Source of the DNA: an uncultured Flavobacteriales bacterium
GTDB taxonomy: Bacteria; Bacteroidota; Bacteroidia; Flavobacteriales_D; Crocinitomicaceae
DNA: 64,000 nucleotides
NCBI GenBank assembly: GCA_913054135.1
Contig: CAJXJK010000006.1
Span: forward strand, 62,001-126,000
Reading direction: 5' to 3'
Of the stretch, positions 37,627 to 46,914 are shown piece after piece; position 1 is the stretch's first letter; the number at the start of each line of letters is the position of its first letter. The notes beneath the pieces are model-generated. The model did not search any database and had not been told where the DNA came from. It saw nothing but the letters and a program-made list of their open reading frames with translations. The position numbers and the translations under genes are program-made.

Positions 37627-38346
37627 TTAGAATCCTTCTTTGATTTTTTCAAAATGCTCAAACTTTTCTTGAATATAAGTAATTAATTCATAGTCTGTTG
37701 CTCTCTTCAAGAAGTCAGTATTTAAATTTAGAAATCTTATAAACTCATCATAATCATCTGAACTTAAATCTACTATGTCATTGTGCACGTAAACTCTTAA
37801 GATTTCTTTTACGATATCATTTTGTTGATCTTGAAACTCCATTTCAGCAACTTTCCTCTTTGTTTTCTCCCTTTTAGAAAAGGCCATATAAAGCGCGGTG
37901 ATGGGACTACTAATTGCGTTAGTTATTGTGACAACTGGTATTTCTCTTTTCGCAATCGCTTCTCTTTCCTCCTTCAGCTGATCAAGTGTTTTAAGAGGTT
38001 TCACAATTACCTCTGCGCCTGTAAATTCTAACGATTCAATGAAAAGATTGACATTGTAAACCTTCTTGTAAGCACTGTCAGCAAAGCTCAAGTAAATTGT
38101 TTGATAACCTACCACTGAAATACCAATTTTATCTTTCTTCTTGACGGTAATTGAAAAAGATCCATCCGAATTACCAAAAATCCCTTTGCCTACAGATTTA
38201 TTAACCACTACCAAATCATAGAAGCCAACATTAAAAATAGAATCTTCAACTGAACCATTTACGGTCACCAGAGAGTCTTGATAATTGGCTTGACTCATGG
38301 CATTTAGGCCCATGAGCAGTATAAGTATAGAAAAGATGCTTTTCAT
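37627..38346 (-). CDS. Exported carboxypeptidase-regulatory-like domain protein
   Basis: 239 residues: signal peptide (ends near NAMSQA), then a carboxypeptidase-regulatory-like (CarboxypepD_reg-like) beta-sandwich at ~25-110 (VTVNGSVEDS ... VVNKSVGKGIFGNSDGSFSI ... DKIGISVVGYQT), as found at the N-terminus of TonB-dependent receptors. The C-terminal ~125 residues are helical and charged (LKEEREAIAKREIP, SKREKTKRKVAEMEF). Bacteroidota have many such proteins; function unknown. It lies just upstream of the tandem paralogues, which also begin with a regulatory-like beta-sandwich. The 46-base gap allows co-transcription. Confidence 0.75.
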   Translation of the reverse strand: MKSIFSILILLMGLNAMSQANYQDSLVTVNGSVEDSIFNVGFYDLVVVNKSVGKGIFGNSDGSFSITVKKKDKIGISVVGYQTIYLSFADSAYKKVYNVNLFIESLEFTGAEVIVKPLKTLDQLKEEREAIAKREIPVVTITNAISSPITALYMAFSKREKTKRKVAEMEFQDQQNDIVKEILRVYVHNDIVDLSSDDYDEFIRFLNLNTDFLKRATDYELITYIQEKFEHFEKIKEGF

Positions 38347-38374
38347 TGAGTCTTTAAAGTAACAAAAATTACTC

Positions 38375-38382
38375 CAAACATA
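38375..38382 (-). promoter_or_regulatory. Possible -7 element for the 37627-38346 gene
   Basis: TATGTTTG on the minus strand fits TAnnTTTG, 28 bases before the ATG at 38346. It may drive the tandem family as well. Confidence 0.4.
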
Positions 38383-38450
38383 TTCTTAATCTTTGTTAAG
38401 GCTTAGAAGAAGATTTTAGGATAAGCAGAAATTCCTTCAAAGAATTGGTG

Positions 38451-38458
38451 TAAATTTG
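38451..38458 (+). promoter_or_regulatory. -7 promoter element of mnmA, leaderless arrangement
   Basis: TAAATTTG, followed by 4 bases (CAGT) and the mnmA ATG. Confidence 0.55.
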
Positions 38459-38462
38459 CAGT

Positions 38463-39635
38463 ATGAAAACGGTCGTAGTCGGATTGTCGGGAGGAGTTGA
38501 TTCCTCAGTTGCAGCTTACCTTCTCAAAGAAGAGGGGTATAATGTTATTGGGATTTTCATGAAGAATTGGCATGACGAGTCTGTGACCATTTCTGACGAA
38601 TGCCCTTGGATAGATGATAGCCAAGACGCACTCTTAGTTGCGCAAAAGCTAGGAATCCCTTTTCAAACACTTGATTTATCTGCCGAATATAAAGACAGAA
38701 TTGTCGATTACATGTTTGACGAATACAAGGCTGGACGAACCCCAAACCCTGATGTGCTGTGTAATAGAGAAATCAAATTTGATATTTTTCTTCACGAGGC
38801 TGAAAAGTTAGGAGCTGACTTTGTGGCCACAGGTCATTATTGTCAAAAAGGAGAAGAAAACGGGAGGTTTAAGTTGCTCGCAGGTGCTGACAAGAATAAA
38901 GACCAGAGCTATTTTCTATGTCAATTAACCCAAAAGCAATTATCAAAGGCTCTTTTCCCAATTGGTCATCTACAAAAATCAAAAGTGAGAGAAATTGCTC
39001 AAGAGCAAGATTTGATTACTGCTGATAAAAAGGATTCACAGGGACTTTGTTTTATTGGCAAGGTGAAGCTTCCTGTTTTTTTACAACAAAAGCTTGAACC
39101 AAAAGAGGGAGACATTATTGAATTAAGTAATGACTTGCAGATATTTAGAGATTATTCAAGAATCACTGATTCAGATGATTACAATAGATTATCTAAAGCT
39201 TTTAATTACAAAGAAAGTGATGGAGAAATTGTAGGAAAGCATCAAGGTGCTCACTACTTCACAATAGGACAAAGAAAAGGTCTTGCGGTGGGCGGCACTC
39301 CTCTTCCTTTGTTCGTTATCGGTACTGATGTCGAGAAGAATATTATCTACACAGGACAGGGTGATGCGCATCAAGGGTTAAATAAAAATGCGCTTTTCAT
39401 TGAAAAAAATGAAGTGCATTGGTTGAGGGATGACCTCAAATTAGAGTTTGGTGAATCTCGCCAATATGATGTGAGAATTAGATATCGTCAAGAATTGGTG
39501 AGCTCTACCCTGCACATGCATGAAGAAGGATTATACATTCATTTTTCAAAGGCTATGACTGGAATATCTCCTGGTCAATTCGCGGCATGGTACAATGGAG
39601 AAGAATTGATTGGTTCTGGTGTTATTGGGCACTAA
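38463..39635 (+). CDS. mnmA: tRNA-specific 2-thiouridylase MnmA
   Basis: 390 residues. The ATP-pyrophosphatase P-loop [14 protein letters not shown] (residues 7-20), the catalytic cysteine C100 in [12 protein letters not shown], the second cysteine C196 in DSQGLCFIG, the tRNA-binding ATGHYC segment and the C-terminal MGISPGQFA-like barrel ([14 protein letters not shown]) are all present. MnmA thiolates U34 of tRNA for Lys, Glu and Gln using sulfur relayed through the Tus or IscS pathway. Length is normal for the family. It starts directly after a -7 promoter element, so its mRNA is probably leaderless. Confidence 0.97.
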   Translation: MKTVVVGLSGGVDSSVAAYLLKEEGYNVIGIFMKNWHDESVTISDECPWIDDSQDALLVAQKLGIPFQTLDLSAEYKDRIVDYMFDEYKAGRTPNPDVLCNREIKFDIFLHEAEKLGADFVATGHYCQKGEENGRFKLLAGADKNKDQSYFLCQLTQKQLSKALFPIGHLQKSKVREIAQEQDLITADKKDSQGLCFIGKVKLPVFLQQKLEPKEGDIIELSNDLQIFRDYSRITDSDDYNRLSKAFNYKESDGEIVGKHQGAHYFTIGQRKGLAVGGTPLPLFVIGTDVEKNIIYTGQGDAHQGLNKNALFIEKNEVHWLRDDLKLEFGESRQYDVRIRYRQELVSSTLHMHEEGLYIHFSKAMTGISPGQFAAWYNGEELIGSGVIGH

Positions 39636-39639
39636 AAAA

Positions 39640-39666
39640 CCGCTCCATTCAAAGAACGAAGCGGTC
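39640..39666 (-). terminator. Probable terminator between mnmA and the small minus-strand gene
   Basis: ACCGCT / AGCGGT stem around a 15-base loop that contains a small TTC/GAA stem. On the minus strand it is followed by a T6 run, so it mainly serves the gene ending at 39693. The A run on its plus-strand 5' side would make it weak for mnmA. Confidence 0.6.
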
Positions 39667-39692
39667 ATTATTTAACCAAATAGCAACAAATG

Positions 39693-39884
39693 CTAATTCA
39701 AACTATAATTTCCTATAAAATGATCTGGGCTCAACGTTTTAGCAGAAGCCATACCATGAACAATATCAAGTAATTCGGCTACCTCGTTAATAGATAACCT
39801 ACTTTGAGCACCTTGAGATTTATGTCTACTCAATTTTTGTTGTGCCTTTCTTACAATATTTTTATTGATGTCTTGTAAATTCAT
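39693..39884 (-). CDS. Small (63 aa) conserved-looking protein, unknown function
   Basis: 63 residues, basic N-terminal half (NIVRKAQQKLSRHKSQG) and a helical segment (SINEVAELLDIVHGM). There is no signal peptide. It has its own downstream terminator and occupies most of the mnmA to sensor-phosphatase gap, which supports a real gene. I do not recognise the family; a short DNA- or RNA-binding role would fit the basic helix but is only a guess. Confidence 0.5.
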   Translation of the reverse strand: MNLQDINKNIVRKAQQKLSRHKSQGAQSRLSINEVAELLDIVHGMASAKTLSPDHFIGNYSLN

Positions 39885-40073
39885 ATCATAAATTTTGATT
39901 CGTCTGAGAATGAATACGCCGACCTTTTAATTTAAGTTTCATTCATCATTCAAATTAATTTCAATATAACAGTTCAAATTATGTGCCATACCGCATAAAT
40001 CTGGCTCAACAATCAGTTTATCAGTGAGATAAGCGCAGTAGTCGAAAACTATAAAAATCTCTAAAAAAAACAT

Positions 40074-40081
40074 TATATTTG
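40074..40081 (+). promoter_or_regulatory. -7 promoter element of the TPR/GAF phosphatase gene
   Basis: TATATTTG, 19 bases before the ATG at 40101. Confidence 0.5.
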
Positions 40082-40100
40082 AGAGATTGCCTAGTCCCGA

Positions 40101-43100
40101 ATGATTAAGACCGAAGAAAGCATAGACTCAATTGACCAAAACAACTTAGAAGGTTGGAATATGGTTAGAACTGACCCTTCCACCACTCTATTGATGGCAG
40201 AAGATAGCTTAGCTAGATCAAAAGAGTTAGATTACGAAAAGGGAGTTGCCTACGCATTGGGCAACATGGGAGCTGCAAACACTTGGTTATCTGATTATGA
40301 GAAAGCCTTAGAGTATTGTTTTGCCTCTGTTGAAATGCTTCAAAAATTAGGCGAGAAAAGTCAGGAGGCTCATATTCAATATTATTTATCAATTGTATTT
40401 TACTTTCTATCAGACCCAGACAAACAGGTAATTCACGCTCAAAAAGCTTATAATATTTCGGCTGAACTCGGAGATGTAGATGGACAGGCAAATGCATTGA
40501 ACGGAATAGGAACTGCGCAATACACAAACAATAAGAATGAAGAGGCCATTGAGACCTTAACAAAAGCTCTAGGCTTAGCTAAGTCAGGTAACGACAATAA
40601 ATTGCTAGCAAGAATTAATGATGGATTAGGAAACTCTCACATCAACTTAGGCCAATATGATGAAGCTTTGAAATTCATGAATACTTCTCTCAAAATTTTA
40701 GAGAAGAATGAAGCTAAGCAAACCTTATCCTATTCTCATGACGCCATTGGAGTGATTTACACGAAACTTGCAAATTTCCCTAAAGCTTTAAAACATTTTA
40801 ATATCTCTTATAAATTGAGAGAAGAAATGGGCTTTAAAGACGGAATGGCTCAGACAAAAATTCATATTGCAGAGTCGTATGTGCTGGCAGGCGATAATTT
40901 ATCTGCAGTTCAAAGTTATAAGGAAGCACTTCAAATAGGAACAGACTTAGATTCAAGTGAACTTATCTACAAATCTCACGAAGGTCTTTCTGGGCTTTAT
41001 GAAGACATGGGTAATCTTACGCTCTTCGTTAAACACTTTAAATCTTTTCACACGGCTAAACAGAGACACTACTCTGAAACAGAAGGAAAGAAAATTAGAG
41101 CCTTTGAATTAAAAGGAAGACTAGAGCAAATTGAGAAAGAAAAGGCCGAATTAGAACTAAAAAACAATCAGCTTGAAAGCTATTTTAAAGATGTTCAAAC
41201 TCTAAGTTCTATTGGTCACGAAATCACATCAACCTTAGATATTGAAGGAATATTTCAAATAATCTATGAACGAATCAACTCCTTAATGGATGCTCAGGGG
41301 ATATTCGTAGGCTTATGTAATTATAAAGAGGATAAGCTTCAAGTTAAGCTTGCAATTGACAATGGAAAGAGAGATAATTACTTTGAATATTCTTTGAAAA
41401 GCAGAAAGTTAACCAACTATGCGGTAAACACTGGAAAGAGCGTGCACATCAACGACTATGACTCTGAGATCAAATCTTATTTTGAAGAAGGAGAAGAAGT
41501 GTTGCATAATACACCTCAATCTGTAGTCGTTCTTCCTTTAGAAGTTAAAGAACAAATTATTGGTGTTCTTTATGCGCAAAGTTTCAAGAAAAACTCGTTT
41601 TCGAAGCATCACTTTAACATCCTCAAAAGTTTTGCCTCTTACATTGCAATCGCTCTCGATAATGCATCTCTCTACACAAATATGGAAGAGAAAGTTCAAG
41701 AAAGAACTGAAGAACTTCAAACAACTCACGACAATACGCAGCTATTAAACAAAATCGGTCAAGAGCTAATCGCAACATTAGATTTTGAAGATGTGTTTGA
41801 AAAGTTATATGCCAACGTAAATAAGCTAATGGATGCTGCAGCATTCGGAATAAGAATCTTTAATAAGGATGAAAACAAGATTGATTATCCTTATGAATAT
41901 GAAAAAGGGAAAAGGCTTGCTGTGATGGAAGACACAATGGAGAATAACAATAACTACTCTGTTGTATGTATTAAAAAGAATGAACCAATTTTCATCAACG
42001 ACAATTTAAAAGAATACAAGAAATGGGTTGATGAAATCATGGTAATGGATGTTGATGACAGCAGCATGTCACACTCTCTAATCTTTTACCCTTTAAGAAG
42101 CAGTAAGGGAGAAGTCATGGGTGTTCTTTCAATTCAATCTTTTGAACGCAACGCCTACTCCGCTTATGATTTAACGATTGTTGAATCTTTAGCTCAGTAT
42201 ACCGCAATTGCACTTGAGAACTCTACGAGTTTCGAAATGATGGAAGCAACAGTTGCTGAAAGAACCAAAGAAATTACTAAAACCTATGAAGATTCAAAAC
42301 TGCTTTCTGAAATAGGTAGATCGATTACATCTCAGTTGAATGTAGAATCAATCATTAATGTGGCTTATAAAAACATTAATGAGCTAATGGATGCCGAAGG
42401 TTTTGGAATTGGAATATTTGAAAAAGAAAAGAACTGTCTTTCTTTCCCTGGATATATTGAAAGTGGAGAACATCTTGAAGGCGCACAATACGACCTAAAA
42501 GACACCAATAGACTGGCAAGCGTTTGTTTTAATAAACAAATGGAAATGAAAATTGATGATCTTGAGAAAGATTACAAGAAATTCATCAACGCTTATGTTA
42601 AGCCACAAGTAGGGAGATCTGTAACCTCAATAATTTATTTACCCTTAGTCGCTAAGGATAAAAAAATCGGGGTAATTACCGTTCAGAGTTTTAAGAAAGC
42701 GGCTTTCACCGATTACCATATAAGTATGCTGCAATCTATCGCAGTTTATACCGGGATTGCCTTGGATAATGCGAAGCTATACAGTGGCATGGAAGATATT
42801 GTTCGCGAACGGACTTCTGAAGTTGTTGAGCAAAAAGAAGAAATTGAACAATCTTACCAAAACACCAAGTTAGTAAGCCAAATCAATAAGGATATTTCGT
42901 CTTCTATAACGATTGAAGGAATTATAGATGCTGTTTACGAGAATGTGAACTCATTAATGGATGCAACAGGCTTTGGGATTGGAATTCACAGGCCTGCTGA
43001 GAACAAAATTGTAATGCCAGGTTATATAGAAAACGGGAAAAAACTTCCGAATTTCGAATATAACATTGATGATCAAAGGCTTGCAACTTTCTGTTTTAAC

Positions 43101-45296
43101 AATGAAAAAGAGGTCTTCATTTCAGATTATACAATCGAATACGAGAAGTACATTGCCGGAATTCAAGCACCTGTATCAGGAAAAGACTCAACCTCTATTA
43201 TTTATATACCTCTTTTCTCAAAGAACAAAATTGTAGGAGTGTTAACCGTACAATGTTTTACTAAAAATGCCTACAACGAATACCATATGGATATTCTTAG
43301 AGGTTTAGCTGCTACAATTGGTGCAGCCATTGAGAATGCGACACTGTATGAAAATCTTGAAGAGAAGGTAAAAGAAAGAACATTAGAGGTTGTTGCTCAA
43401 AAAGAGCAAATAGAGAAAGCATCTGAAAACACGAAAATATTAAGCGAAGTTGGTAAGGAAATAGCATCAGAGCTACACTTAAAAAATGTTGTTTCAAAAG
43501 TATATGACAATATCAATAGTATGATGGACGCTAGCATCTTCGGCATTGCTGTATTCAGAGAAGAAAAGAGCGACCTACTTTTTTCAGGAGCTATTGAAAA
43601 AGGAGAAAAGCTTAAAGACTTTTGTTATGAATTAGATGATGAGCGCATAGCCACCAGATGTTTCCATAATTCAGAAGAAATCATAATTAATGATTGGCAA
43701 AAAGAATTTAGTAATTACGTGAGTGCTGATTATGAGGCTTCAGAAGGAGGCATGCCTGAGTCAATGATCTATTTACCTTTAGTTTCTAAAGGAGCTAAAA
43801 TTGGAGTTATTACTGTACAAAGTTTTGAAAAAAACACTTACACAGAATACCATATTAACATATTAAAAACGCTTTCAATTTATATTGCAAATGCAATTGA
43901 CAATGCCAACCTGTATAAAGGCATGGAAGATCGTGTTAAAGAACGAACTGCTGAGATTGCGAAAGCTTATGAAGACACAAAGCTTCTGAGCCAAATGTCT
44001 AAAACAATTGTTGAGTCCTTAGAATTAGAATCAATTATAAAAAGTGTTTACGAATCTTTGAATGGACTACTTGATGCAACTTGTTTTGGAATAGGAATCC
44101 ATGAAGAAGAAGCAAACTGCATCTATCTACCTGGCTTTATTGAAAATGGCAAAGAGCTGCCTGATCTAAGGTTTGACCTTGGTAATCCTGACTTATTAGC
44201 TTCTGTTTGCTTTAATCAGAATAAAGAAATATTCATCACCGATATCTATACACAGTACAAAGATTATATCGGTGAAATAGGCAAACCTTCAAAGGGCGAA
44301 GGAACTTCTTCAATCATTTACTTGCCATTGAATACAACTAATAAAGTTGTTGGAGTAATGACAGTGCAAAGCTTTGAAAAAGAGGCCTACAGTGATTACC
44401 ATCTGAGTATCTTAAGATCACTTGCAACAACTGTTGCGACAGCAATTGATAACGCCATGCTTTATGAAAGTATGGAAGACAAGGTTAACGAGAGAACTGC
44501 GGAATTAGTAGAGCAAAAGGAAATAATTGAAGAGAAGAATAAGCATATTACCGATTCAATTATTTACGCGAAACGTATTCAAGACGCAACTCTTCCTAGT
44601 ATTGGAAAAGTTAGATCTTACCTTGATGATTCTTTTGTTTTCTTTAAACCTAAAGATATCGTTTCGGGTGATTTTTACTGGGTCGAAGAAGTTGGAGACA
44701 CTATCTTATTTGCTGTAGTAGATTGCACAGGTCACGGAGTTCCAGGAGCTTTCTTAAGCCTTATTGGTCATAATAGTTTGAACCAAATCGTAAACGAGCT
44801 TGGAATAACAAAACCATCTAAAATTCTTTATGAACTAGATAAGATTGTTTACAAAACATTACAGAATAATCTTGAACATACCAACATCAAAGATGGTATG
44901 GACATGGCCATTTGTGCTTTGAATAAGAAAACCAAAATGCTTGAGTTTTCTGGAGCCTACAATCCATTGTACATGATTAGAAACAATGTCATGATGGAGA
45001 TTAAAGGTGATAAAATTGCAATTGGTTCTGGGCAAACTGAAAGACAATACAAAAACGAAGAAATCCAAATGCAATCTGAAGATAGAATTTACTTATTCTC
45101 AGACGGTTATGCAGATCAGTTTGGTGGAGAAAGAGGTAAGAAATTTAAATATTCTAGATTCAAAGACTTGTTAGTTACCCACCATAAACAGCCTATGATG
45201 CGTCAACATGATATTTTAGACATGTGCATTGATGAATGGCAAGGAGATTTAGAGCAACTAGATGACATCTGTGTAATTGGTGTTGCCATCCCTTAA
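40101..45296 (+). CDS. TPR - six GAF - SpoIIE-type serine phosphatase signalling protein
   Basis: 1731 residues, no signal peptide or membrane helix, so cytoplasmic. Residues ~1-335 hold about seven tetratricopeptide repeats. A coiled coil (~335-365) leads to six tandem GAF modules beginning near 366, 547, 733, 923, 1112 and 1294 (spacing 181-190), each opening with a pattern like L-L-S-x-I-G-x-x-I-x-S-x-L-x-x-E and containing L-M-D-A-x-x-F-G-I, and joined by helical linkers ending E-R-T-x-E. From ~1481 a PPM/SpoIIE phosphatase follows (YAKRIQDATLPS; FKPKDIVSGDFYW; VVDCTGHGVPGAFLSLIG; the metal aspartates in ISDGY-like LFSDGYADQFGG and DDICVIGV). It would dephosphorylate a partner, typically an anti-sigma antagonist, in response to ligands bound by the GAFs. 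Confidence 0.93.
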   Translation: MIKTEESIDSIDQNNLEGWNMVRTDPSTTLLMAEDSLARSKELDYEKGVAYALGNMGAANTWLSDYEKALEYCFASVEMLQKLGEKSQEAHIQYYLSIVFYFLSDPDKQVIHAQKAYNISAELGDVDGQANALNGIGTAQYTNNKNEEAIETLTKALGLAKSGNDNKLLARINDGLGNSHINLGQYDEALKFMNTSLKILEKNEAKQTLSYSHDAIGVIYTKLANFPKALKHFNISYKLREEMGFKDGMAQTKIHIAESYVLAGDNLSAVQSYKEALQIGTDLDSSELIYKSHEGLSGLYEDMGNLTLFVKHFKSFHTAKQRHYSETEGKKIRAFELKGRLEQIEKEKAELELKNNQLESYFKDVQTLSSIGHEITSTLDIEGIFQIIYERINSLMDAQGIFVGLCNYKEDKLQVKLAIDNGKRDNYFEYSLKSRKLTNYAVNTGKSVHINDYDSEIKSYFEEGEEVLHNTPQSVVVLPLEVKEQIIGVLYAQSFKKNSFSKHHFNILKSFASYIAIALDNASLYTNMEEKVQERTEELQTTHDNTQLLNKIGQELIATLDFEDVFEKLYANVNKLMDAAAFGIRIFNKDENKIDYPYEYEKGKRLAVMEDTMENNNNYSVVCIKKNEPIFINDNLKEYKKWVDEIMVMDVDDSSMSHSLIFYPLRSSKGEVMGVLSIQSFERNAYSAYDLTIVESLAQYTAIALENSTSFEMMEATVAERTKEITKTYEDSKLLSEIGRSITSQLNVESIINVAYKNINELMDAEGFGIGIFEKEKNCLSFPGYIESGEHLEGAQYDLKDTNRLASVCFNKQMEMKIDDLEKDYKKFINAYVKPQVGRSVTSIIYLPLVAKDKKIGVITVQSFKKAAFTDYHISMLQSIAVYTGIALDNAKLYSGMEDIVRERTSEVVEQKEEIEQSYQNTKLVSQINKDISSSITIEGIIDAVYENVNSLMDATGFGIGIHRPAENKIVMPGYIENGKKLPNFEYNIDDQRLATFCFNNEKEVFISDYTIEYEKYIAGIQAPVSGKDSTSIIYIPLFSKNKIVGVLTVQCFTKNAYNEYHMDILRGLAATIGAAIENATLYENLEEKVKERTLEVVAQKEQIEKASENTKILSEVGKEIASELHLKNVVSKVYDNINSMMDASIFGIAVFREEKSDLLFSGAIEKGEKLKDFCYELDDERIATRCFHNSEEIIINDWQKEFSNYVSADYEASEGGMPESMIYLPLVSKGAKIGVITVQSFEKNTYTEYHINILKTLSIYIANAIDNANLYKGMEDRVKERTAEIAKAYEDTKLLSQMSKTIVESLELESIIKSVYESLNGLLDATCFGIGIHEEEANCIYLPGFIENGKELPDLRFDLGNPDLLASVCFNQNKEIFITDIYTQYKDYIGEIGKPSKGEGTSSIIYLPLNTTNKVVGVMTVQSFEKEAYSDYHLSILRSLATTVATAIDNAMLYESMEDKVNERTAELVEQKEIIEEKNKHITDSIIYAKRIQDATLPSIGKVRSYLDDSFVFFKPKDIVSGDFYWVEEVGDTILFAVVDCTGHGVPGAFLSLIGHNSLNQIVNELGITKPSKILYELDKIVYKTLQNNLEHTNIKDGMDMAICALNKKTKMLEFSGAYNPLYMIRNNVMMEIKGDKIAIGSGQTERQYKNEEIQMQSEDRIYLFSDGYADQFGGERGKKFKYSRFKDLLVTHHKQPMMRQHDILDMCIDEWQGDLEQLDDICVIGVAIP

Positions 45297-45297
45297 T

Positions 45298-46104
45298 TTA
45301 TTCTTTGTATTTGTAAGAATTCTCTTTCATGTCCTTGCGAATTCTATCGGCCCACTCTACTGTTAAATAGGGTAATACAATATCATCACAGTTGCATAAT
45401 GAAACCGGAATTATTTTGAAACTTTGAGTTCCTTCACAATGATCAATTAAAAAGATCTCCTCTTCCCCATTCCACTTAAACTTAATCATTTTGTATTCTC
45501 TATCTATCTTGATTGTAGCTTCATCATTCAGCTTCAATTCTTTGTCGCTTACAAACTCAAGAAATTGGTACGGAAGAAAAGATAAAGAATCTAATGATTT
45601 AAACCCACTGTAAAAGTCCGTATGAAAAGTATCTAATTCAAACTTATGTGTGACAGCCGAAGGATTAAACCCGAACTCATCTAACTCATTCAAAGTTGCA
45701 AAGTCAACATCCATTCTCTCATTAATAGATGTAACTCTTGAGTACATCTTTCTGAAGGACTTATTAATGAAGTTCATGGTAAAAAGCAAGGTGTCACAAT
45801 TCTTGTTAGTAAATGAATATGAGGTGGTTAACTTCTTTTTACCAACTTGATAAATTATCTCTTCTTCATTAATTGAAATTTCGAATTCATCTGATTTTGA
45901 ATAAGGATAAAAGTAAATTTTTATATCATTTGAGCCGATCACCATGAACTCTTTGTTAGGTAAGAAAATGTTTTCACCATCATAGGTGTTGTCATCTTGA
46001 TACATGTCAATCCCCATCCAGTTTCCTGGTAACATTGATTTATTTGTTTGATTTTGAGCGAATGAAATATTCGCGATAAAAAGAATTACAATTAGGACGC
46101 GCAT
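45298..46104 (-). CDS. Exported protein, unknown function
   Basis: About 268 residues from the ATG at 46104, chosen because it starts a signal peptide (MRVLIVILFIANISFAQ) and because a -7 element lies between it and an upstream in-frame ATG at 46134. After NQTNKSMLPGNWMGIDMYQD the protein looks like a small all-beta domain (lipocalin-like opening, with GNW-x-G), with no enzyme motif. There is a C-terminal SLCNCDD cysteine pair. I do not recognise the family. It converges with the phosphatase gene, with a 1-base gap. Confidence 0.65.
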   Translation of the reverse strand: MRVLIVILFIANISFAQNQTNKSMLPGNWMGIDMYQDDNTYDGENIFLPNKEFMVIGSNDIKIYFYPYSKSDEFEISINEEEIIYQVGKKKLTTSYSFTNKNCDTLLFTMNFINKSFRKMYSRVTSINERMDVDFATLNELDEFGFNPSAVTHKFELDTFHTDFYSGFKSLDSLSFLPYQFLEFVSDKELKLNDEATIKIDREYKMIKFKWNGEEEIFLIDHCEGTQSFKIIPVSLCNCDDIVLPYLTVEWADRIRKDMKENSYKYKE

Positions 46105-46121
46105 GGCTATTAATTTTTCGG

Positions 46122-46129
46122 CAAATATA
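46122..46129 (-). promoter_or_regulatory. -7 promoter element for the 45298-46104 gene
   Basis: TATATTTG on the minus strand, 17 bases before the chosen ATG at 46104. It lies inside the longer alternative reading of that gene and so argues for the shorter start. Confidence 0.45.
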
Positions 46130-46165
46130 GCCATTCACAAAGAAAATCGTCTAGAATACAAGTAC

Positions 46166-46873
46166 TTATCCTCTCTTTCTAAGAATATGAGTTAAGAACA
46201 TCCCGAAGTTCGGGCTGTATTCATCAATCCATGCATTTTTGAAAGAACCTTTTACCATATGAAAGTAGAAAAACTTAGGTTTCATGCCTCCTTCAATAGT
46301 TATTCTTTTCTCTGCGCCTCTCGATTTTGAGCCTACCCTCAATAACACCTTGTCTTTTGGTTGATAATCGAATTTACGATAGGTCAATTCATTCATTAAA
46401 AACTCCTTATCATTAACAGTAATCTCATATCCTGGAATTGCGCTATGATGCCCCAATAAACCAAATACGTAGACGGCATTTTCATTGATGAGTTTTAAGT
46501 TTGAGGCTCTTGTTTCCATTCTCACCCAAAAAGTGGAAATAGTAATAAACTTTCCTTTTCCCCTTTTGTATATATCTGAGTCTTTTACACGAAAACCATT
46601 GGCCCCGTATCTATTAGCTTTTTCTTTTAGGATCTTATAGCATTCGCCTATCATTCCCGTTGAAGCTGTATCAAATCTTATTGTCATGTCATTTACCCAA
46701 GTGACTTGAGAAGTATCAAAATCATCATGCACAAAATCGAAATGTGTTGCGTTTCGGTATTTTTCAAAATCTCTATTATAGGCATCTACCCTCACTTTTT
46801 GAGAGAAAGTTGTAAAGCCAACTAACACTAACAATATGACACCTAACACCTTAATAACTATACGTTTAACTAT
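46166..46873 (-). CDS. Exported protein, unknown function; start codon unclear
   Basis: About 227-235 residues. The first conventional start is a GTG at 46849 (read MLGVILLVLVGFTTFSQ). Eight codons upstream is an ATA at 46873-46871, preceded by TAA and by the promoter element TATATTTG. Reading from the ATA gives a better signal peptide n-region (V-K-R-I-V-I-K before the hydrophobic core), so the true start may be there. The mature protein (from about KVRVDAYNRDFEKY) has no recognisable domain; a long basic C-terminal part ends in ILRKRG. Confidence 0.6.
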   Translation of the reverse strand: MVKRIVIKVLGVILLVLVGFTTFSQKVRVDAYNRDFEKYRNATHFDFVHDDFDTSQVTWVNDMTIRFDTASTGMIGECYKILKEKANRYGANGFRVKDSDIYKRGKGKFITISTFWVRMETRASNLKLINENAVYVFGLLGHHSAIPGYEITVNDKEFLMNELTYRKFDYQPKDKVLLRVGSKSRGAEKRITIEGGMKPKFFYFHMVKGSFKNAWIDEYSPNFGMFLTHILRKRG

Positions 46874-46876
46874 TTA

Positions 46877-46884
46877 CAAATATA
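46877..46884 (-). promoter_or_regulatory. -7 promoter element for the 46166 gene
   Basis: TATATTTG on the minus strand, 3 bases before the possible ATA start at 46873 and 27 bases before the GTG. Confidence 0.45.
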
Positions 46885-46914
46885 ACAATGCAAAAAACAA
46901 ACCAAAAATAATGC

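Noticed and set aside
40213-45074. Antisense open frames in the TPR/GAF gene
   Set aside because: They run against the strongly supported domains of the plus-strand protein and have no start context.
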